A DNA stretch of 27,978 bases from an uncultured Ruminococcus sp. (GTDB lineage: Bacteria > Bacillota > Clostridia > Oscillospirales > Acutalibacteraceae): positions 1-27,978 of the forward strand of contig CAKSNZ010000029.1 of assembly GCA_934476515.1 (NCBI GenBank). Reading direction: 5' to 3'. Numbering within the stretch: the first letter of the stretch is position 1; each line of letters opens with the position of its first letter. A program made the translations under genes and the position numbers. The notes beneath the pieces are model-generated. The model searched no databases. It was not told the origin of the DNA and saw nothing but the letters and a program-made list of their open reading frames with translations. This document shows, in pieces, positions 1 through 7,665 of the stretch.

Positions 1-5
1 AAAAG

Positions 6-56
6 AAATTTACCTTTACCCTCAATCAAAATTGAAAAACCCTAATTTATCTAACT
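6..56 (-). repeat. AT-rich dispersed repeat, copy A
   Basis: Read on the minus strand, this stretch closely resembles 27694-27751 read on the plus strand. Shared blocks in the same order are AAATTAGGGTTT, TTTTGATTG and GGTAAATTT, separated by small differences. The two copies therefore lie in opposite orientation near the two ends of the window. No coding potential is seen. The rest of the 297-base leader before the first gene is AT-rich and otherwise holds only the promoter at 175-203. Confidence 0.55.
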
Positions 57-174
57 TATTTTAATTTACAATAAAATTAGTACAAATTTATCCATGAAAA
101 AAACAAAATCAAAAGTCAATTTACCCGTAAATCAAATATAGATACAATAATGAAAATAACCACAATGGAATAAT

Positions 175-203
175 TTGCCACAGAGAAAATTTTGAAGTAT
201 AAT
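175..203 (+). promoter_or_regulatory. Predicted sigma-A promoter of the SNF2 ATPase gene
   Basis: TTGCCA (175-180) and a perfect TATAAT (198-203) are separated by 17 bases. Transcription would start near 210, giving an untranslated leader of about 88 bases. No riboswitch-like fold was recognised in that leader. Confidence 0.65.
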
Positions 204-297
204 ATAACGGTAGCTATAAAAGAAATATAATAATAAAATTAAGTGCATAATAGAAAAACAAAGTTAGGAAATAGGCATTATAAAAGGGGTTATTAGT

Positions 298-2451
298 GTG
301 GCAAGGTCATTTAAATCTAAAGATACTAAGAGAATTATAAAGACGCATAATGTAATTGAAAGTCAACTAAACTATGTTATAAATCTTTCAGAGAATTATA
401 AAAATGCTATTAAAGAAAATGTAAATAACTACATTTCTAAAAAAATCACAGAAACATTAAAAAGCATTTCTGTTGATGAACTTAATCGCAACAAGCAAGG
501 TATTAGGGTAAAATCACTTCATGACAATGGTTACAACAATATTGCTGATATTGCCAATATGACAGTGTTGGAACTTAAAGATATTAACGGTATCAGTCTT
601 GAGGGTGCGTATGCTATTCGTGAAATAGTAGATGAAATGGTTAATCAAATAGTAGGTGTTACAAAGCTCTCACTATCTGTTGACAACAAAACTCCTGAAA
701 CTACTGCAATAGTCAGATGTGTTGATATTTATAGAAATATTTTTTATTGTGCTAATAGATGTACTCAACTGTTAAATACATATTCAGAAAAAGTCCATAA
801 AGAAATAGAGAATGTGGCTACTGCTAAGAATGGTGTTAAATGGTTATTTTCTTCTAGAGAAAATAAGGATAAGGCAGAAAAGGCCTATGAATTCCTAACC
901 TATTTAGCTAAAAGTGAGTATGGTGCTTTTGCTGAAGAAAGTTCAAAATCTGTTATTAATGTGGAAAATATTACTGATGAAGAATGTTGGAGTGACTTTG
1001 AAAAATATTCAATTCAGTTCTATAACCTAATTGAAGAAATCGCACCTGATGCTTTAGGCAATAACAATTCTTTAGGTTTGCCTGATGAATTGGCAAAACA
1101 AGTTGAAAGTCAGGAACTTAACCTGACCGGTCTTGCTTGTGAACTTAGAAAATATCAGGTAACAGGTGTTAAGTATGCTTTCTTGCAACAGAAAGTTTTG
1201 CTTGGTGATGAGATGGGTTTAGGTAAAACTATTCAGGCTATTGCACTAATGGTTGCACTTAGAAACCTAGGAGCAACTCATTTTATGGTTGTGTGTCCTG
1301 CCAGTGTTATTGCTAATTGGTGTAGAGAAATTACTGAGAAAAGTGACTTAATAGTTGTGAAAATTCATGGTCAAGATAAATCGGTTGCCTTAGAAAATTG
1401 GATACAAAACGGTGGTGTTGCCGTTACTACATACGAAACCACAGGTTCTATTGATTTAGACGATAGCTTTAGATTTGAAAATTTAATTGTTGATGAAGCT
1501 CATTATATTAAAAATCCGGAGGCTAAACGTTCAAGAAATGTTAGAAATATTGCAGACCATTCCAAAAGAATTATGTTTATGACAGGTACTGCCCTTGAAA
1601 ACAGAGTAAATGAAATGATAGAGCTTATTTCTATTTTGCAACCACAAATTGCAAGAGATGTTGAAGGTATGGGTTATCTAAGTACAGCACCGGAATTTCG
1701 TGAAAAGATAGCACCGGTTTATTATAGAAGAAAAAGAGAAGAAGTACTGACAGAACTTCCTCAGCTAATTGAGAACAAAGAATGGCTTGATATGAACCCT
1801 GTTGAAAAGGAAGCCTATTACGATGCAGTTATGTCTGATAATATGCAAGCACCAAGGAGAGTATCATGGAATGTTGCCAATATTGCCGACTCATCAAAGG
1901 CAAAAAGACTTAAAGAAATTGTTGATGAAGCTACTGATGACGGAAGAAAAGTTATTGTATTCTCATATTTTCTAGATACAATTAAAAAGGTTAAATTAGT
2001 TCTTGGGGATAAATGTGTTGACCATATTAACGGTGCAGTTTCTCCTCAGCGTAGGCAAGAAATTATTGATGAATTTAACAATGCAAAAGCAGGTGCAGTA
2101 TTACCGGCACAAATTCAAGCAGGTGGTACAGGTCTGAATATTCAGTCAGCCAGTGTTGTAATTATTTGTGAACCTCAGTTTAAACCGTCAATAGAAAATC
2201 AAGCAATTTCCAGAGCCTATCGAATGGGACAAACAAGAAATGTTCTTGTGTATAGACTTCTTTGTGAGGATTCTATTGATGAGCAAATGACAAGAATGTT
2301 AGGGGATAAGCAAATGCTCTTTGATGAATTTGCCGATAAATCTTCAGCTAAAGATACTATCGAAATCAACGAAGAAACCTTTAATAATATGATGAAAGCT
2401 GAGTATGAAAGGGTTAAGAACTTAGTTAATAATTCTGCACAAGAAAAATAA
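298..2451 (+). CDS. SNF2-family DEAH-box ATPase/helicase with N-terminal helix-hairpin-helix
   Basis: A 717-residue Swi2/Snf2-type double-stranded-DNA translocase. Visible motifs, in order: Q-like LRKYQ (283-287), motif I GDEMGLGKT (303-311), motif II DEAH (399-402), motif III MTGTALEN (428-435), motif V QAGGTGLN (607-614) and motif VI QAISRAYRMGQT (635-646), all typical of the SNF2 family. The first 280 residues are not SNF2 core; residues about 71-115 (NIADIANMTVLELKDINGI and after) read like a helix-hairpin-helix DNA-binding element. No SWIM zinc finger or nuclease domain is visible. The start is GTG, chosen because AAAAGGGG (282-289) sits 8 bases upstream. The gene stands alone, with its own promoter and a terminator. 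Its biological role (transcription recycling as in RapA, repair or defence) cannot be decided from sequence; no methylase, nuclease or other defence partner is adjacent. Confidence 0.9.
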   Translation: MARSFKSKDTKRIIKTHNVIESQLNYVINLSENYKNAIKENVNNYISKKITETLKSISVDELNRNKQGIRVKSLHDNGYNNIADIANMTVLELKDINGISLEGAYAIREIVDEMVNQIVGVTKLSLSVDNKTPETTAIVRCVDIYRNIFYCANRCTQLLNTYSEKVHKEIENVATAKNGVKWLFSSRENKDKAEKAYEFLTYLAKSEYGAFAEESSKSVINVENITDEECWSDFEKYSIQFYNLIEEIAPDALGNNNSLGLPDELAKQVESQELNLTGLACELRKYQVTGVKYAFLQQKVLLGDEMGLGKTIQAIALMVALRNLGATHFMVVCPASVIANWCREITEKSDLIVVKIHGQDKSVALENWIQNGGVAVTTYETTGSIDLDDSFRFENLIVDEAHYIKNPEAKRSRNVRNIADHSKRIMFMTGTALENRVNEMIELISILQPQIARDVEGMGYLSTAPEFREKIAPVYYRRKREEVLTELPQLIENKEWLDMNPVEKEAYYDAVMSDNMQAPRRVSWNVANIADSSKAKRLKEIVDEATDDGRKVIVFSYFLDTIKKVKLVLGDKCVDHINGAVSPQRRQEIIDEFNNAKAGAVLPAQIQAGGTGLNIQSASVVIICEPQFKPSIENQAISRAYRMGQTRNVLVYRLLCEDSIDEQMTRMLGDKQMLFDEFADKSSAKDTIEINEETFNNMMKAEYERVKNLVNNSAQEK

Positions 2452-2468
2452 ATTTATTGCAAAACAAA

Positions 2469-2514
2469 AGCCAAAGTAAGGTATAAACTTTACTTTGGCT
2501 CTTTTTGTATTTTC
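2469..2514 (+). terminator. Rho-independent terminator, possibly bidirectional
   Basis: An 11-bp stem, AGCCAAAGTAA (2469-2479) with TTACTTTGGCT (2490-2500), is followed by CTTTTTGTATTTT. On the opposite strand the stem is followed by a TTTTGTTTT stretch, so it may also stop transcription of the convergent dehydrogenase gene. Confidence 0.85.
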
Positions 2515-2566
2515 TATGTTTTTATAATAGAAGTAAAATTACTCTTATAAACTTAATTAAATGTGA

Positions 2567-3946
2567 TTACTGTTCAAGAATTTCTCTTGCAACAAATACA
2601 CCACTTGCACTTGCATGGGATAGTGAATGAGTAACACCACTACCGTCACCGATAATATACAAACCTTTATGAAGTGACTCTAGGTGATTATCCACTTCAA
2701 CTTCCATATTGTAGAACTTAACCTCAACACCATAAAGCAGAGTATCATCATTTGCAGTACCGGGAGCAATTTTGTCAAGTGCATAAATCATTTCGATAAT
2801 GCCATCCATAATTCTCTTAGGTAGTACAAGACTAAGGTCGCCGGGTGTTGCTGAAAGTGTAGGTTCAACAAGACCTTCTTCAATTCTCTTAGGGTTACTT
2901 CTTCTACCTCTGATAAGGTCACCAAAACGCTGAACAATAACGCCACCACCAAGCATATTGCTTAGTCTTGCAATACTTTCACCATAGCCGTTACTGTCCT
3001 TAAATGGTTCAGAAAAATGCTTACTAACAAGTAATGCAAAGTTTGTGTTGTTAGTTTGCTTTTCTTTATCTTCATAGCTATGACCGTTTACTGTAATAAT
3101 ACCGTTAGTGTTTTCTGTAACAACACTACCCTTAGGGTTCATACAGAATGTTCTTACATTATCTTCAAACTGCTCTGTACGGTAAACAATTTTGCTTTCG
3201 TATAGTTCATCTGTTAGATGAGAGAAAATTGCAGCCGGTAGTTCAACTCTTACACCAATATCAACACGATTTGACTTTGTAGGAATCTTTAGTTCGTGAC
3301 AAACCTTTTCCATCCATTTACTACCACTACGACCAACAGAAATAATGCACTTTTTACACTGATATGTTTCATTCTCAGTATCTACAATATAGCCCTCATC
3401 ATTTTCATTAAGAAGTTCAACAGTAGTAACAGGTGTGTCAAAGTAAAAGTCAACCTTTTCTTTTAAGAAGTGATATAGGTTGTTTAGCACAATATAGTTA
3501 ATGTCTGTACCTAGGTGACGAACTGATGCATCAAGTAGGTTCAGCTTATTTTGTAGGCAAATTTTCTTAAAGCCTGTACCGGCAGTAGAGTATAGCTTTG
3601 TACCTTCACCACCAAAGTCCATATTGATTTTGTCAACATATTCCATTAGTTCAATAGCTTTTTTCTTGCCGATATATTCGTAAAGTGTACCACCAAAGTC
3701 ATTTGTAATGTTGTACTTACCATCAGAAAATGCACCTGCACCACCAAAGCCACTCATAATTGAACAACTTTTGCAGTTGATACACTTTTTAATCTTGTCA
3801 CCGTCAATAGGGCATTTTCTCTTGTTAAGAATGTGACCTTCTTCAAAAACAGCAACCCTAATATTTGGATTGTTAGTAACCAGCTCATAAGCAGAAAAAA
3901 TACCACCGGGACCGGCACCTACAATTATAACATCATACATTTTCAT
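2567..3946 (-). CDS. FAD-dependent dehydrogenase of the COG2509 type
   Basis: A predicted soluble 459-residue flavoprotein. The N-terminus carries the dinucleotide-binding strand and GAGPGG (10-15), with the acidic strand end VAVFEE (31-36). The C-terminal IIGDGSGVTHSLSHASASG (431-449) is the usual FAD-contact segment of this fold. A cysteine cluster, C45, C55, C58 and C61, follows the first beta-alpha-beta unit, next to a glycine-rich FGGAGAFSDGK stretch seen in this family. The reaction and substrate of COG2509 proteins are not established. The frame stays open 10 codons further upstream, but I chose the ATG at 3946 because AAAGGAG lies just before it, and because the longer start would fall in the riboswitch U-tract. 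The gene is monocistronic and preceded by a purine riboswitch, which ties its expression to a purine ligand. Confidence 0.88.
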   Translation of the reverse strand: MKMYDVIIVGAGPGGIFSAYELVTNNPNIRVAVFEEGHILNKRKCPIDGDKIKKCINCKSCSIMSGFGGAGAFSDGKYNITNDFGGTLYEYIGKKKAIELMEYVDKINMDFGGEGTKLYSTAGTGFKKICLQNKLNLLDASVRHLGTDINYIVLNNLYHFLKEKVDFYFDTPVTTVELLNENDEGYIVDTENETYQCKKCIISVGRSGSKWMEKVCHELKIPTKSNRVDIGVRVELPAAIFSHLTDELYESKIVYRTEQFEDNVRTFCMNPKGSVVTENTNGIITVNGHSYEDKEKQTNNTNFALLVSKHFSEPFKDSNGYGESIARLSNMLGGGVIVQRFGDLIRGRRSNPKRIEEGLVEPTLSATPGDLSLVLPKRIMDGIIEMIYALDKIAPGTANDDTLLYGVEVKFYNMEVEVDNHLESLHKGLYIIGDGSGVTHSLSHASASGVFVAREILEQ

Positions 3947-3976
3947 ACAAATTTCTCCTTTGTTAAAATAGGGCAT

Positions 3977-4026
3977 AAAAAAACCACCATAAACAGATAA
4001 TACTATGCCCCAATGGGGATTATAGT
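3977..4026 (-). promoter_or_regulatory. Expression platform of the purine riboswitch, with candidate terminator
   Basis: Seven U residues (3977-3983) follow a stem in which AUCCCCAU (4013-4020) pairs with AUGGUGGU (3983-3990), with one mismatch and one G-U. An alternative hairpin, ACUAU-CCCC with GGGG-AUAGU (4002-4026), would break both that stem and aptamer helix P1. Because both alternatives share bases with P1, whether the ligand turns the gene off or on cannot be read with certainty. GGGCATA (4004-4010) also matches TATGCCC just after the U-tract (3971-3977). Confidence 0.55.
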
Positions 4027-4082
4027 TAACTGTTTGAGGCAGTTAGTAGAAACATTCGACCGTATCTCGAATTTATATAATC
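4018..4082 (-). ncRNA. Purine riboswitch aptamer (guanine-type)
   Basis: On the minus strand the order is P1 GATTA/TAATC, J1/2 TATAA, P2 ATTCGA/TCGAAT with loop GATACGG, J2/3 GTTTCTAC, P3 TAACTG/CAGTTA with loop CCTCAAA, then ACTAT. This is the conserved three-way junction of the purine riboswitch family, including the two G's and two C's that make the loop-loop contact. The base matching position 74 of the xpt aptamer is C (in ACTAT), which in known members selects guanine or hypoxanthine rather than adenine. I cannot exclude a 2'-deoxyguanosine or other variant by eye. Confidence 0.85.
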
Positions 4083-4098
4083 TTTTTTAACCTTGGCT

Positions 4099-4127
4099 AT
4101 TATATCAAAAGAATTCTTAATAGTCAA
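4099..4127 (-). promoter_or_regulatory. Predicted promoter of the riboswitch-FAD dehydrogenase transcript
   Basis: On the minus strand TTGACT (4122-4127) and a perfect TATAAT (4099-4104) are 17 bases apart. The start point would be near 4092, about ten bases before the aptamer, as expected for a cis-acting leader. Confidence 0.8.
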
Positions 4128-4296
4128 CAGTAAATTTGCACATTTATAAGATCTGTTATATATGTAAAATCACTAAATTTCCATAGTTATATTTGATTAT
4201 AAATTTATATAATAGTTTTATATCTTTTAATTTTAAAGTAATGCTAATTATGCATAACAATATAGCTAAATAGGATAAATTGCATAGAATTATATA

Positions 4297-4325
4297 TTGA
4301 TAAAACAGGGAAGATAATAGATAAT
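4297..4325 (+). promoter_or_regulatory. Candidate promoter of the hemolysin III gene
   Basis: TTGATA (4297-4302), a 17-base spacer and GATAAT (4320-4325). The -10 box lies inside an ATAATAATAG tandem repeat, so the match could partly be a by-product of AT-rich sequence. Confidence 0.4.
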
Positions 4326-4340
4326 AATAGATAATAATAG
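4313..4340. repeat. Short tandem repeat, unit ATAATAATAG
   Basis: Two exact 10-base units (4321-4330 and 4331-4340) follow a shortened unit GATAATAG (4313-4320). The repeat covers the candidate -10 box of the downstream membrane-protein gene. Confidence 0.7.
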
Positions 4341-4401
4341 TTAGAAGAATGAGAGTAATACAACTTAGCAATAAAAAATAAAGAATAGAGATGATTAATT
4401 A

Positions 4402-5049
4402 ATGGGAAAAATCAAAAGAAAATATACTTTAGGAGAAGAAATTTTTTCTTCTGTTAGCCATGGGGTAGGGGCTTGCTTGTCAATAGCCGGTACAGTTGTA
4501 TTGCTTGTATTTTCGGTTATATATGGAAATACTCTTGCAGTTGTCAGTTCGGCAATTTACGGTGCATCACTGATAATTCTTTACACAATGAGCACACTGT
4601 ATCATTCATTTACAAATGAAAGGGTAAAGCACTTTTTTCAAATAATGGATCACAACACAATATTTTTGCTTATTGCAGGTACATACACACCAATAACCCT
4701 TTATATTCTTGGTGGTGTTACAGGTTGGATATTGTTTTCTGTTGTGTGGGTTGCATCAATAATCGGCATAACACTAAATTCAATTAATATGGAAAAGGCA
4801 AAGATTCCTTCCCTTATTTGTTACATTGCTACAGGCTGGGTTATTATCTTCGCTATAAAGCCACTAATTGCAAAAGTGCCTTTCATTTCTGCATTATTTC
4901 TTGTACTTGGTGGTGTAATTTATACTGTTGGTGTTGTGTTTTATGTGATTAAAAAGGTAAAATACTTCCATCCCATATGGCATATTTTCACTGTACTTGG
5001 CAGTGCATTCCACTACTTCTCAATCTTAATAGCAATTATAAAAATGTAA
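4402..5049 (+). CDS. trhA: Hemolysin III / PAQR-family membrane protein
   Basis: A 215-residue polytopic membrane protein with about seven hydrophobic segments, the usual size for the bacterial hemolysin III (TrhA/YqfA) branch of the PAQR family. Family signatures are all present: the N-terminal SHGVGA (19-24), STLYHSF (64-70), the DHNTIFLLIAGTYTP segment (83-97) and the C-terminal HPIWHIF...SAFHY (190-205). These supply the Ser/His/Asp/His set (S64, H68, D83, H190, H194) that coordinates zinc in PAQR receptors. The family is linked to membrane lipid homeostasis; the historic hemolysin name does not establish toxin activity. The start ATG follows a weak AGAG-type ribosome site. The gene is monocistronic, with a strong terminator directly after it. 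Confidence 0.92.
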   Translation: MGKIKRKYTLGEEIFSSVSHGVGACLSIAGTVVLLVFSVIYGNTLAVVSSAIYGASLIILYTMSTLYHSFTNERVKHFFQIMDHNTIFLLIAGTYTPITLYILGGVTGWILFSVVWVASIIGITLNSINMEKAKIPSLICYIATGWVIIFAIKPLIAKVPFISALFLVLGGVIYTVGVVFYVIKKVKYFHPIWHIFTVLGSAFHYFSILIAIIKM

Positions 5050-5066
5050 TATAAACGAAAAATTAA

Positions 5067-5097
5067 GGCTGATACTTTATTGTATCAGCCGTTTTTT
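5067..5097 (+). terminator. Rho-independent terminator after the hemolysin III gene
   Basis: A perfect 9-bp stem, GGCTGATAC (5067-5075) with GTATCAGCC (5082-5090), is followed by GTTTTTT. Confidence 0.93.
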
Positions 5098-5103
5098 GTA
5101 TGA

Positions 5104-5135
5104 GAAAAGCCAAGACTATTTTGTAGCCTTGGCTT
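5104..5135 (-). terminator. Rho-independent terminator after metK
   Basis: On the minus strand AAGCCAAG (5128-5135) pairs with CTTGGCTT (5107-5114), with a further CTA/TAG inside, followed by TTTTC. It lies about 35 bases past the metK stop and faces the terminator of the convergent gene. Confidence 0.8.
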
Positions 5136-5171
5136 AGGATTATAAAAACTTAAAAGTTATCTGTAATTTAA

Positions 5172-6353
5172 TTATGCTAATGCTTTCTTTAGTTCTTCTA
5201 CCTTATCGGTATCTTCCCACTTAACATTAAGGTCTGTTCTGCCCATATGACCATAAGCAGCAGTAGGTAGGAACTTAGTATTGCGAAGGTTAAGTTCTTC
5301 AATAATAGCAGCAGGACGGCAATCAAATACCTTCTTAACGGCATTTGCGATTTCACTGTTACTATACTTACTTGTACCGAAAGTATCTACCATAATTGAA
5401 ACAGGCTTTGCAACACCGATTGCATAAGCAAGTTGTACTTCACATCTACTAGCAATACCTGAGGCAACAATGTTCTTAGCAATATATCTTGCATAGTAAG
5501 CAGCACTACGGTCAACCTTAGTTGGGTCTTTACCTGAGAATGCACCACCACCATGACGACCATAACCACCGTATGTGTCAACAATAATCTTTCTGCCTGT
5601 TAGACCTGAGTCACCGGCAGGACCACCGATAACAAATCTACCTGTTGGGTTTACAAGAATTCTTGTGTCATCAGTTAGTAGATTTTCAGGGATAATCGGC
5701 TTAATAACATACTTGATTAAATCATTTCTAATCTGTTCAAGTGTAACATCTTCATCATGCTGAGTAGAGATAACAACTGTGTCAATGCTAACAACCTTGC
5801 CGTCTTCATAAAGAGCAGTAACCTGAGTTTTGCCGTCAGGACGAAGATACTTTAGTGTGCCGTTCTTTCTAACCTCAGTTAACTTCTTAGCCAGTTTGTG
5901 AGATAGTGAAATAGTTAGTGGCATTAGTTCTTCTGTTTCGTCACAAGCGTAACCAAACATCATACCTTGGTCACCGGCACCAAACTGATTGTACTTGTCC
6001 TCTTCACCGTCTTTTAGTTCGTAACTTTCGTTAACGCCCATTGCAATATCAGGTGACTGTGTTGTAATCATATTGTTGATTTTGCAGTTGTGACCGTTAA
6101 AGAGAAGTTCATCTCTGTCATAACCGATTTCGTTAATAACATTTCTTGTAACTGCTTCATAATCAACCTTAGCAGTTGTGCTGATTTCACCCATAATGTT
6201 TACGATACCGGCAACTGCAGTTGTTTCACAAGCTACATGAGCCATATTGTCTTGTTCAAAAATTGCATCAAGAATTGCGTCACTAATCTGGTCACAAACT
6301 TTGTCAGGATGTCCTTCAGTAACTGATTCTGATGTAAATAAATACTTTCCCAT
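5172..6353 (-). CDS. metK: S-adenosylmethionine synthetase
   Basis: MetK (393 residues, normal length) makes S-adenosylmethionine from methionine and ATP in the cytoplasm. Hallmark segments are [19 protein letters not shown] (8-26, with the ATP-contact His15), the GAGDQG signature (125-130), the loop around [20 protein letters not shown] (235-254) and the P-loop-like GGGAFSGKD (268-276). The ATG at 6353 follows AAAAGGAGTATAGAT, a good ribosome site. The gene has its own promoter, SAM-I riboswitch and attenuator, so its product represses its own synthesis. The preceding minus-strand gene ends about 230 bases upstream with no clear terminator, so some read-through into the riboswitch leader is possible. 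Confidence 0.98.
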   Translation of the reverse strand: MGKYLFTSESVTEGHPDKVCDQISDAILDAIFEQDNMAHVACETTAVAGIVNIMGEISTTAKVDYEAVTRNVINEIGYDRDELLFNGHNCKINNMITTQSPDIAMGVNESYELKDGEEDKYNQFGAGDQGMMFGYACDETEELMPLTISLSHKLAKKLTEVRKNGTLKYLRPDGKTQVTALYEDGKVVSIDTVVISTQHDEDVTLEQIRNDLIKYVIKPIIPENLLTDDTRILVNPTGRFVIGGPAGDSGLTGRKIIVDTYGGYGRHGGGAFSGKDPTKVDRSAAYYARYIAKNIVASGIASRCEVQLAYAIGVAKPVSIMVDTFGTSKYSNSEIANAVKKVFDCRPAAIIEELNLRNTKFLPTAAYGHMGRTDLNVKWEDTDKVEELKKALA

Positions 6354-6385
6354 ATCTATACTCCTTTTCTTATATTTCTTACCAC

Positions 6386-6415
6386 AAAAAAAGCCACCAT
6401 AAAAGACGGTGGCTT
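6386..6415 (-). terminator. Attenuator hairpin of the metK SAM-I riboswitch
   Basis: On the minus strand AAGCCACC (6408-6415) pairs with GGTGGCTT (6391-6398), followed by a run of seven U. It lies just past the aptamer and before the metK ribosome site, the usual place for the ligand-stabilised terminator of this OFF switch. Confidence 0.92.
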
Positions 6416-6419
6416 AATA

Positions 6420-6511
6420 CTCATCTTTCGGTTATACCGCAGGAATTAGCACCTTGCTTTTCGCAGGTTGCCGGACTTCATAGGGCCTGTCCCTCAGTCG
6501 CTCTTGATAAG
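6420..6511 (-). ncRNA. SAM-I (S-box) riboswitch aptamer
   Basis: On the minus strand the conserved S-box blocks occur in order: CTTATCAAGAG, CTGAGGGA, GGCCCTATGAAGTCC, GGCAACC, AAGGTGCTAATTCC and finally GATGAG, which closes P1 with the opening CTTATC. The whole S-adenosylmethionine-binding four-way junction is intact. Confidence 0.96.
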
Positions 6512-6537
6512 AAAATATTTAATTTTTCTACTTTCAT

Positions 6538-6566
6538 AGTGTAACACATAAAAAAACTAATGTCAA
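6538..6566 (-). promoter_or_regulatory. Predicted metK promoter
   Basis: On the minus strand a perfect TTGACA (6561-6566), 17 bases, then TACACT (6538-6543). The start point would lie about 20 bases before the riboswitch aptamer. Confidence 0.7.
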
Positions 6567-6586
6567 CTATCGGAATAAATTGTCAG

Positions 6587-7645
6587 TTATTCTGCTGAAG
6601 AAGTGCTTTCAGAAGTAGGTTCTGTTGTGCTTTCTGCTACACTTTCTGTAGTATTTTCTTCAGTAGAGTTTTCTTCTGTGTTAATTGATGGGTTGGTGTT
6701 GTCCTCATCCATTGTTTCAAAGTTACCACCGTAGTTGTTAACAATATTTACAACCTTGTTGTATGTAGAAGCATTTGCATCATTGTTGATTAGAGAAATT
6801 GTAGGGTCTGTTTCCTTTGACAATCTGTTATTTAATTCATCAACACTACTTAGTACTTCACCGTTATATGTTACTGTATCACCTGAAACTGTAATTGCAA
6901 CAAGTGTTTCGTGAATTGAAGCGGAAGAAGTAGGTTCTGCACTGTCTGACACAGGTAGTAAGTTCTGAATATCTTCCTTAGTTGGAATATGTCCAAAGTA
7001 AGCATAAACACCACCACATAAAGCACCTAGGATAATAATGATAACAACAAATGTTTTTAGTCCTGTATGCTTTTTCTTTTCGGAATGGCCTTTATTTTTG
7101 TCGCTTCTCTTAGAAGATTTTTCAGCTTTTCTATTATCGGATTTACTGTTATCTCTTCTGTTACTGCTATGACTTTCGTGACTATCGTGGCTACTGTGTC
7201 CTCTGTCCTTGTCCTTTTTCTTGGACTTTTTCTTTTTGTCCTTAGAACCTTTGGAACTTTTACTGCTTGAACTTCTGCTACCTGAACTGCCGGAACTTCT
7301 GTTACTTCTGCTTTCACCACTATCGTTAGTATCAGCAGAGTGACTACCCTGTGGTTCCTTAGTTTCAGGTGTAACTTCTTCAGTTTCTATATTTTCAGCA
7401 TATGTATTTCTTCTAGGGCTATTGCTCTTTAGTTCTCTTGAAGAACTGTTGTCAAATACATATTCATCTTCGTTATTATCAATAGGTTCATCACTAAAGA
7501 AGTCAATCTGTTGTTTTGCTTTTCTTTGTTCGGCTAAGATTTTGTCAACTTCATCATCAATGTTAGTCATATCATTTTTGAAGTCATCAAAAGATGTGTC
7601 TTTGTTTTCATCTTCAAAATAGCCGTGTGTACCTTTTTTTGCCAT
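6587..7645 (-). CDS. Ser/Lys-rich single-pass membrane protein with ExbD-like outer domain
   Basis: An unrecognised 352-residue protein. Residues 1-100 are acidic and soluble; 100-195 are very rich in Ser, Lys, Arg and His and look disordered. One membrane helix (about 198-217) follows, with the basic side inside. Outside, residues about 246-308 read like the ExbD/TolR fold: a strand (VAITVSGDTVTYNGEVLS), a helix (SVDELNNRLSK), a strand (TISLINNDANAS) and a helix (TYNKVVNIVNNYGG). The tail (310-352) is Ser/Thr/Glu-rich. The resemblance is by eye only. No ExbB/TolQ/MotA partner is in the window. The start at 7645 was chosen over one 10 codons upstream because AAAGGAG precedes it at normal spacing. 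The gene lies just upstream of metK on the same strand, with its own promoter. Confidence 0.8.
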   Translation of the reverse strand: MAKKGTHGYFEDENKDTSFDDFKNDMTNIDDEVDKILAEQRKAKQQIDFFSDEPIDNNEDEYVFDNSSSRELKSNSPRRNTYAENIETEEVTPETKEPQGSHSADTNDSGESRSNRSSGSSGSRSSSSKSSKGSKDKKKKSKKKDKDRGHSSHDSHESHSSNRRDNSKSDNRKAEKSSKRSDKNKGHSEKKKHTGLKTFVVIIIILGALCGGVYAYFGHIPTKEDIQNLLPVSDSAEPTSSASIHETLVAITVSGDTVTYNGEVLSSVDELNNRLSKETDPTISLINNDANASTYNKVVNIVNNYGGNFETMDEDNTNPSINTEENSTEENTTESVAESTTEPTSESTSSAE

Positions 7646-7665
7646 ACTATCAACTCCTTTAATCA

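Noticed and set aside
4156..4371. Minus-strand 71-codon open frame rich in Leu/Ile/Tyr
   Set aside because: It is made almost entirely of AT-rich codons, has no ribosome site, and overlaps the plus-strand promoter region and tandem repeat. Hydrophobicity follows from base composition.
7057..7320. Open frames on both strands inside the Ser/Lys-rich gene
   Set aside because: They arise from the repetitive Ser/Lys/Arg codons of the real gene in other frames; there is no ribosome site or recognisable protein.
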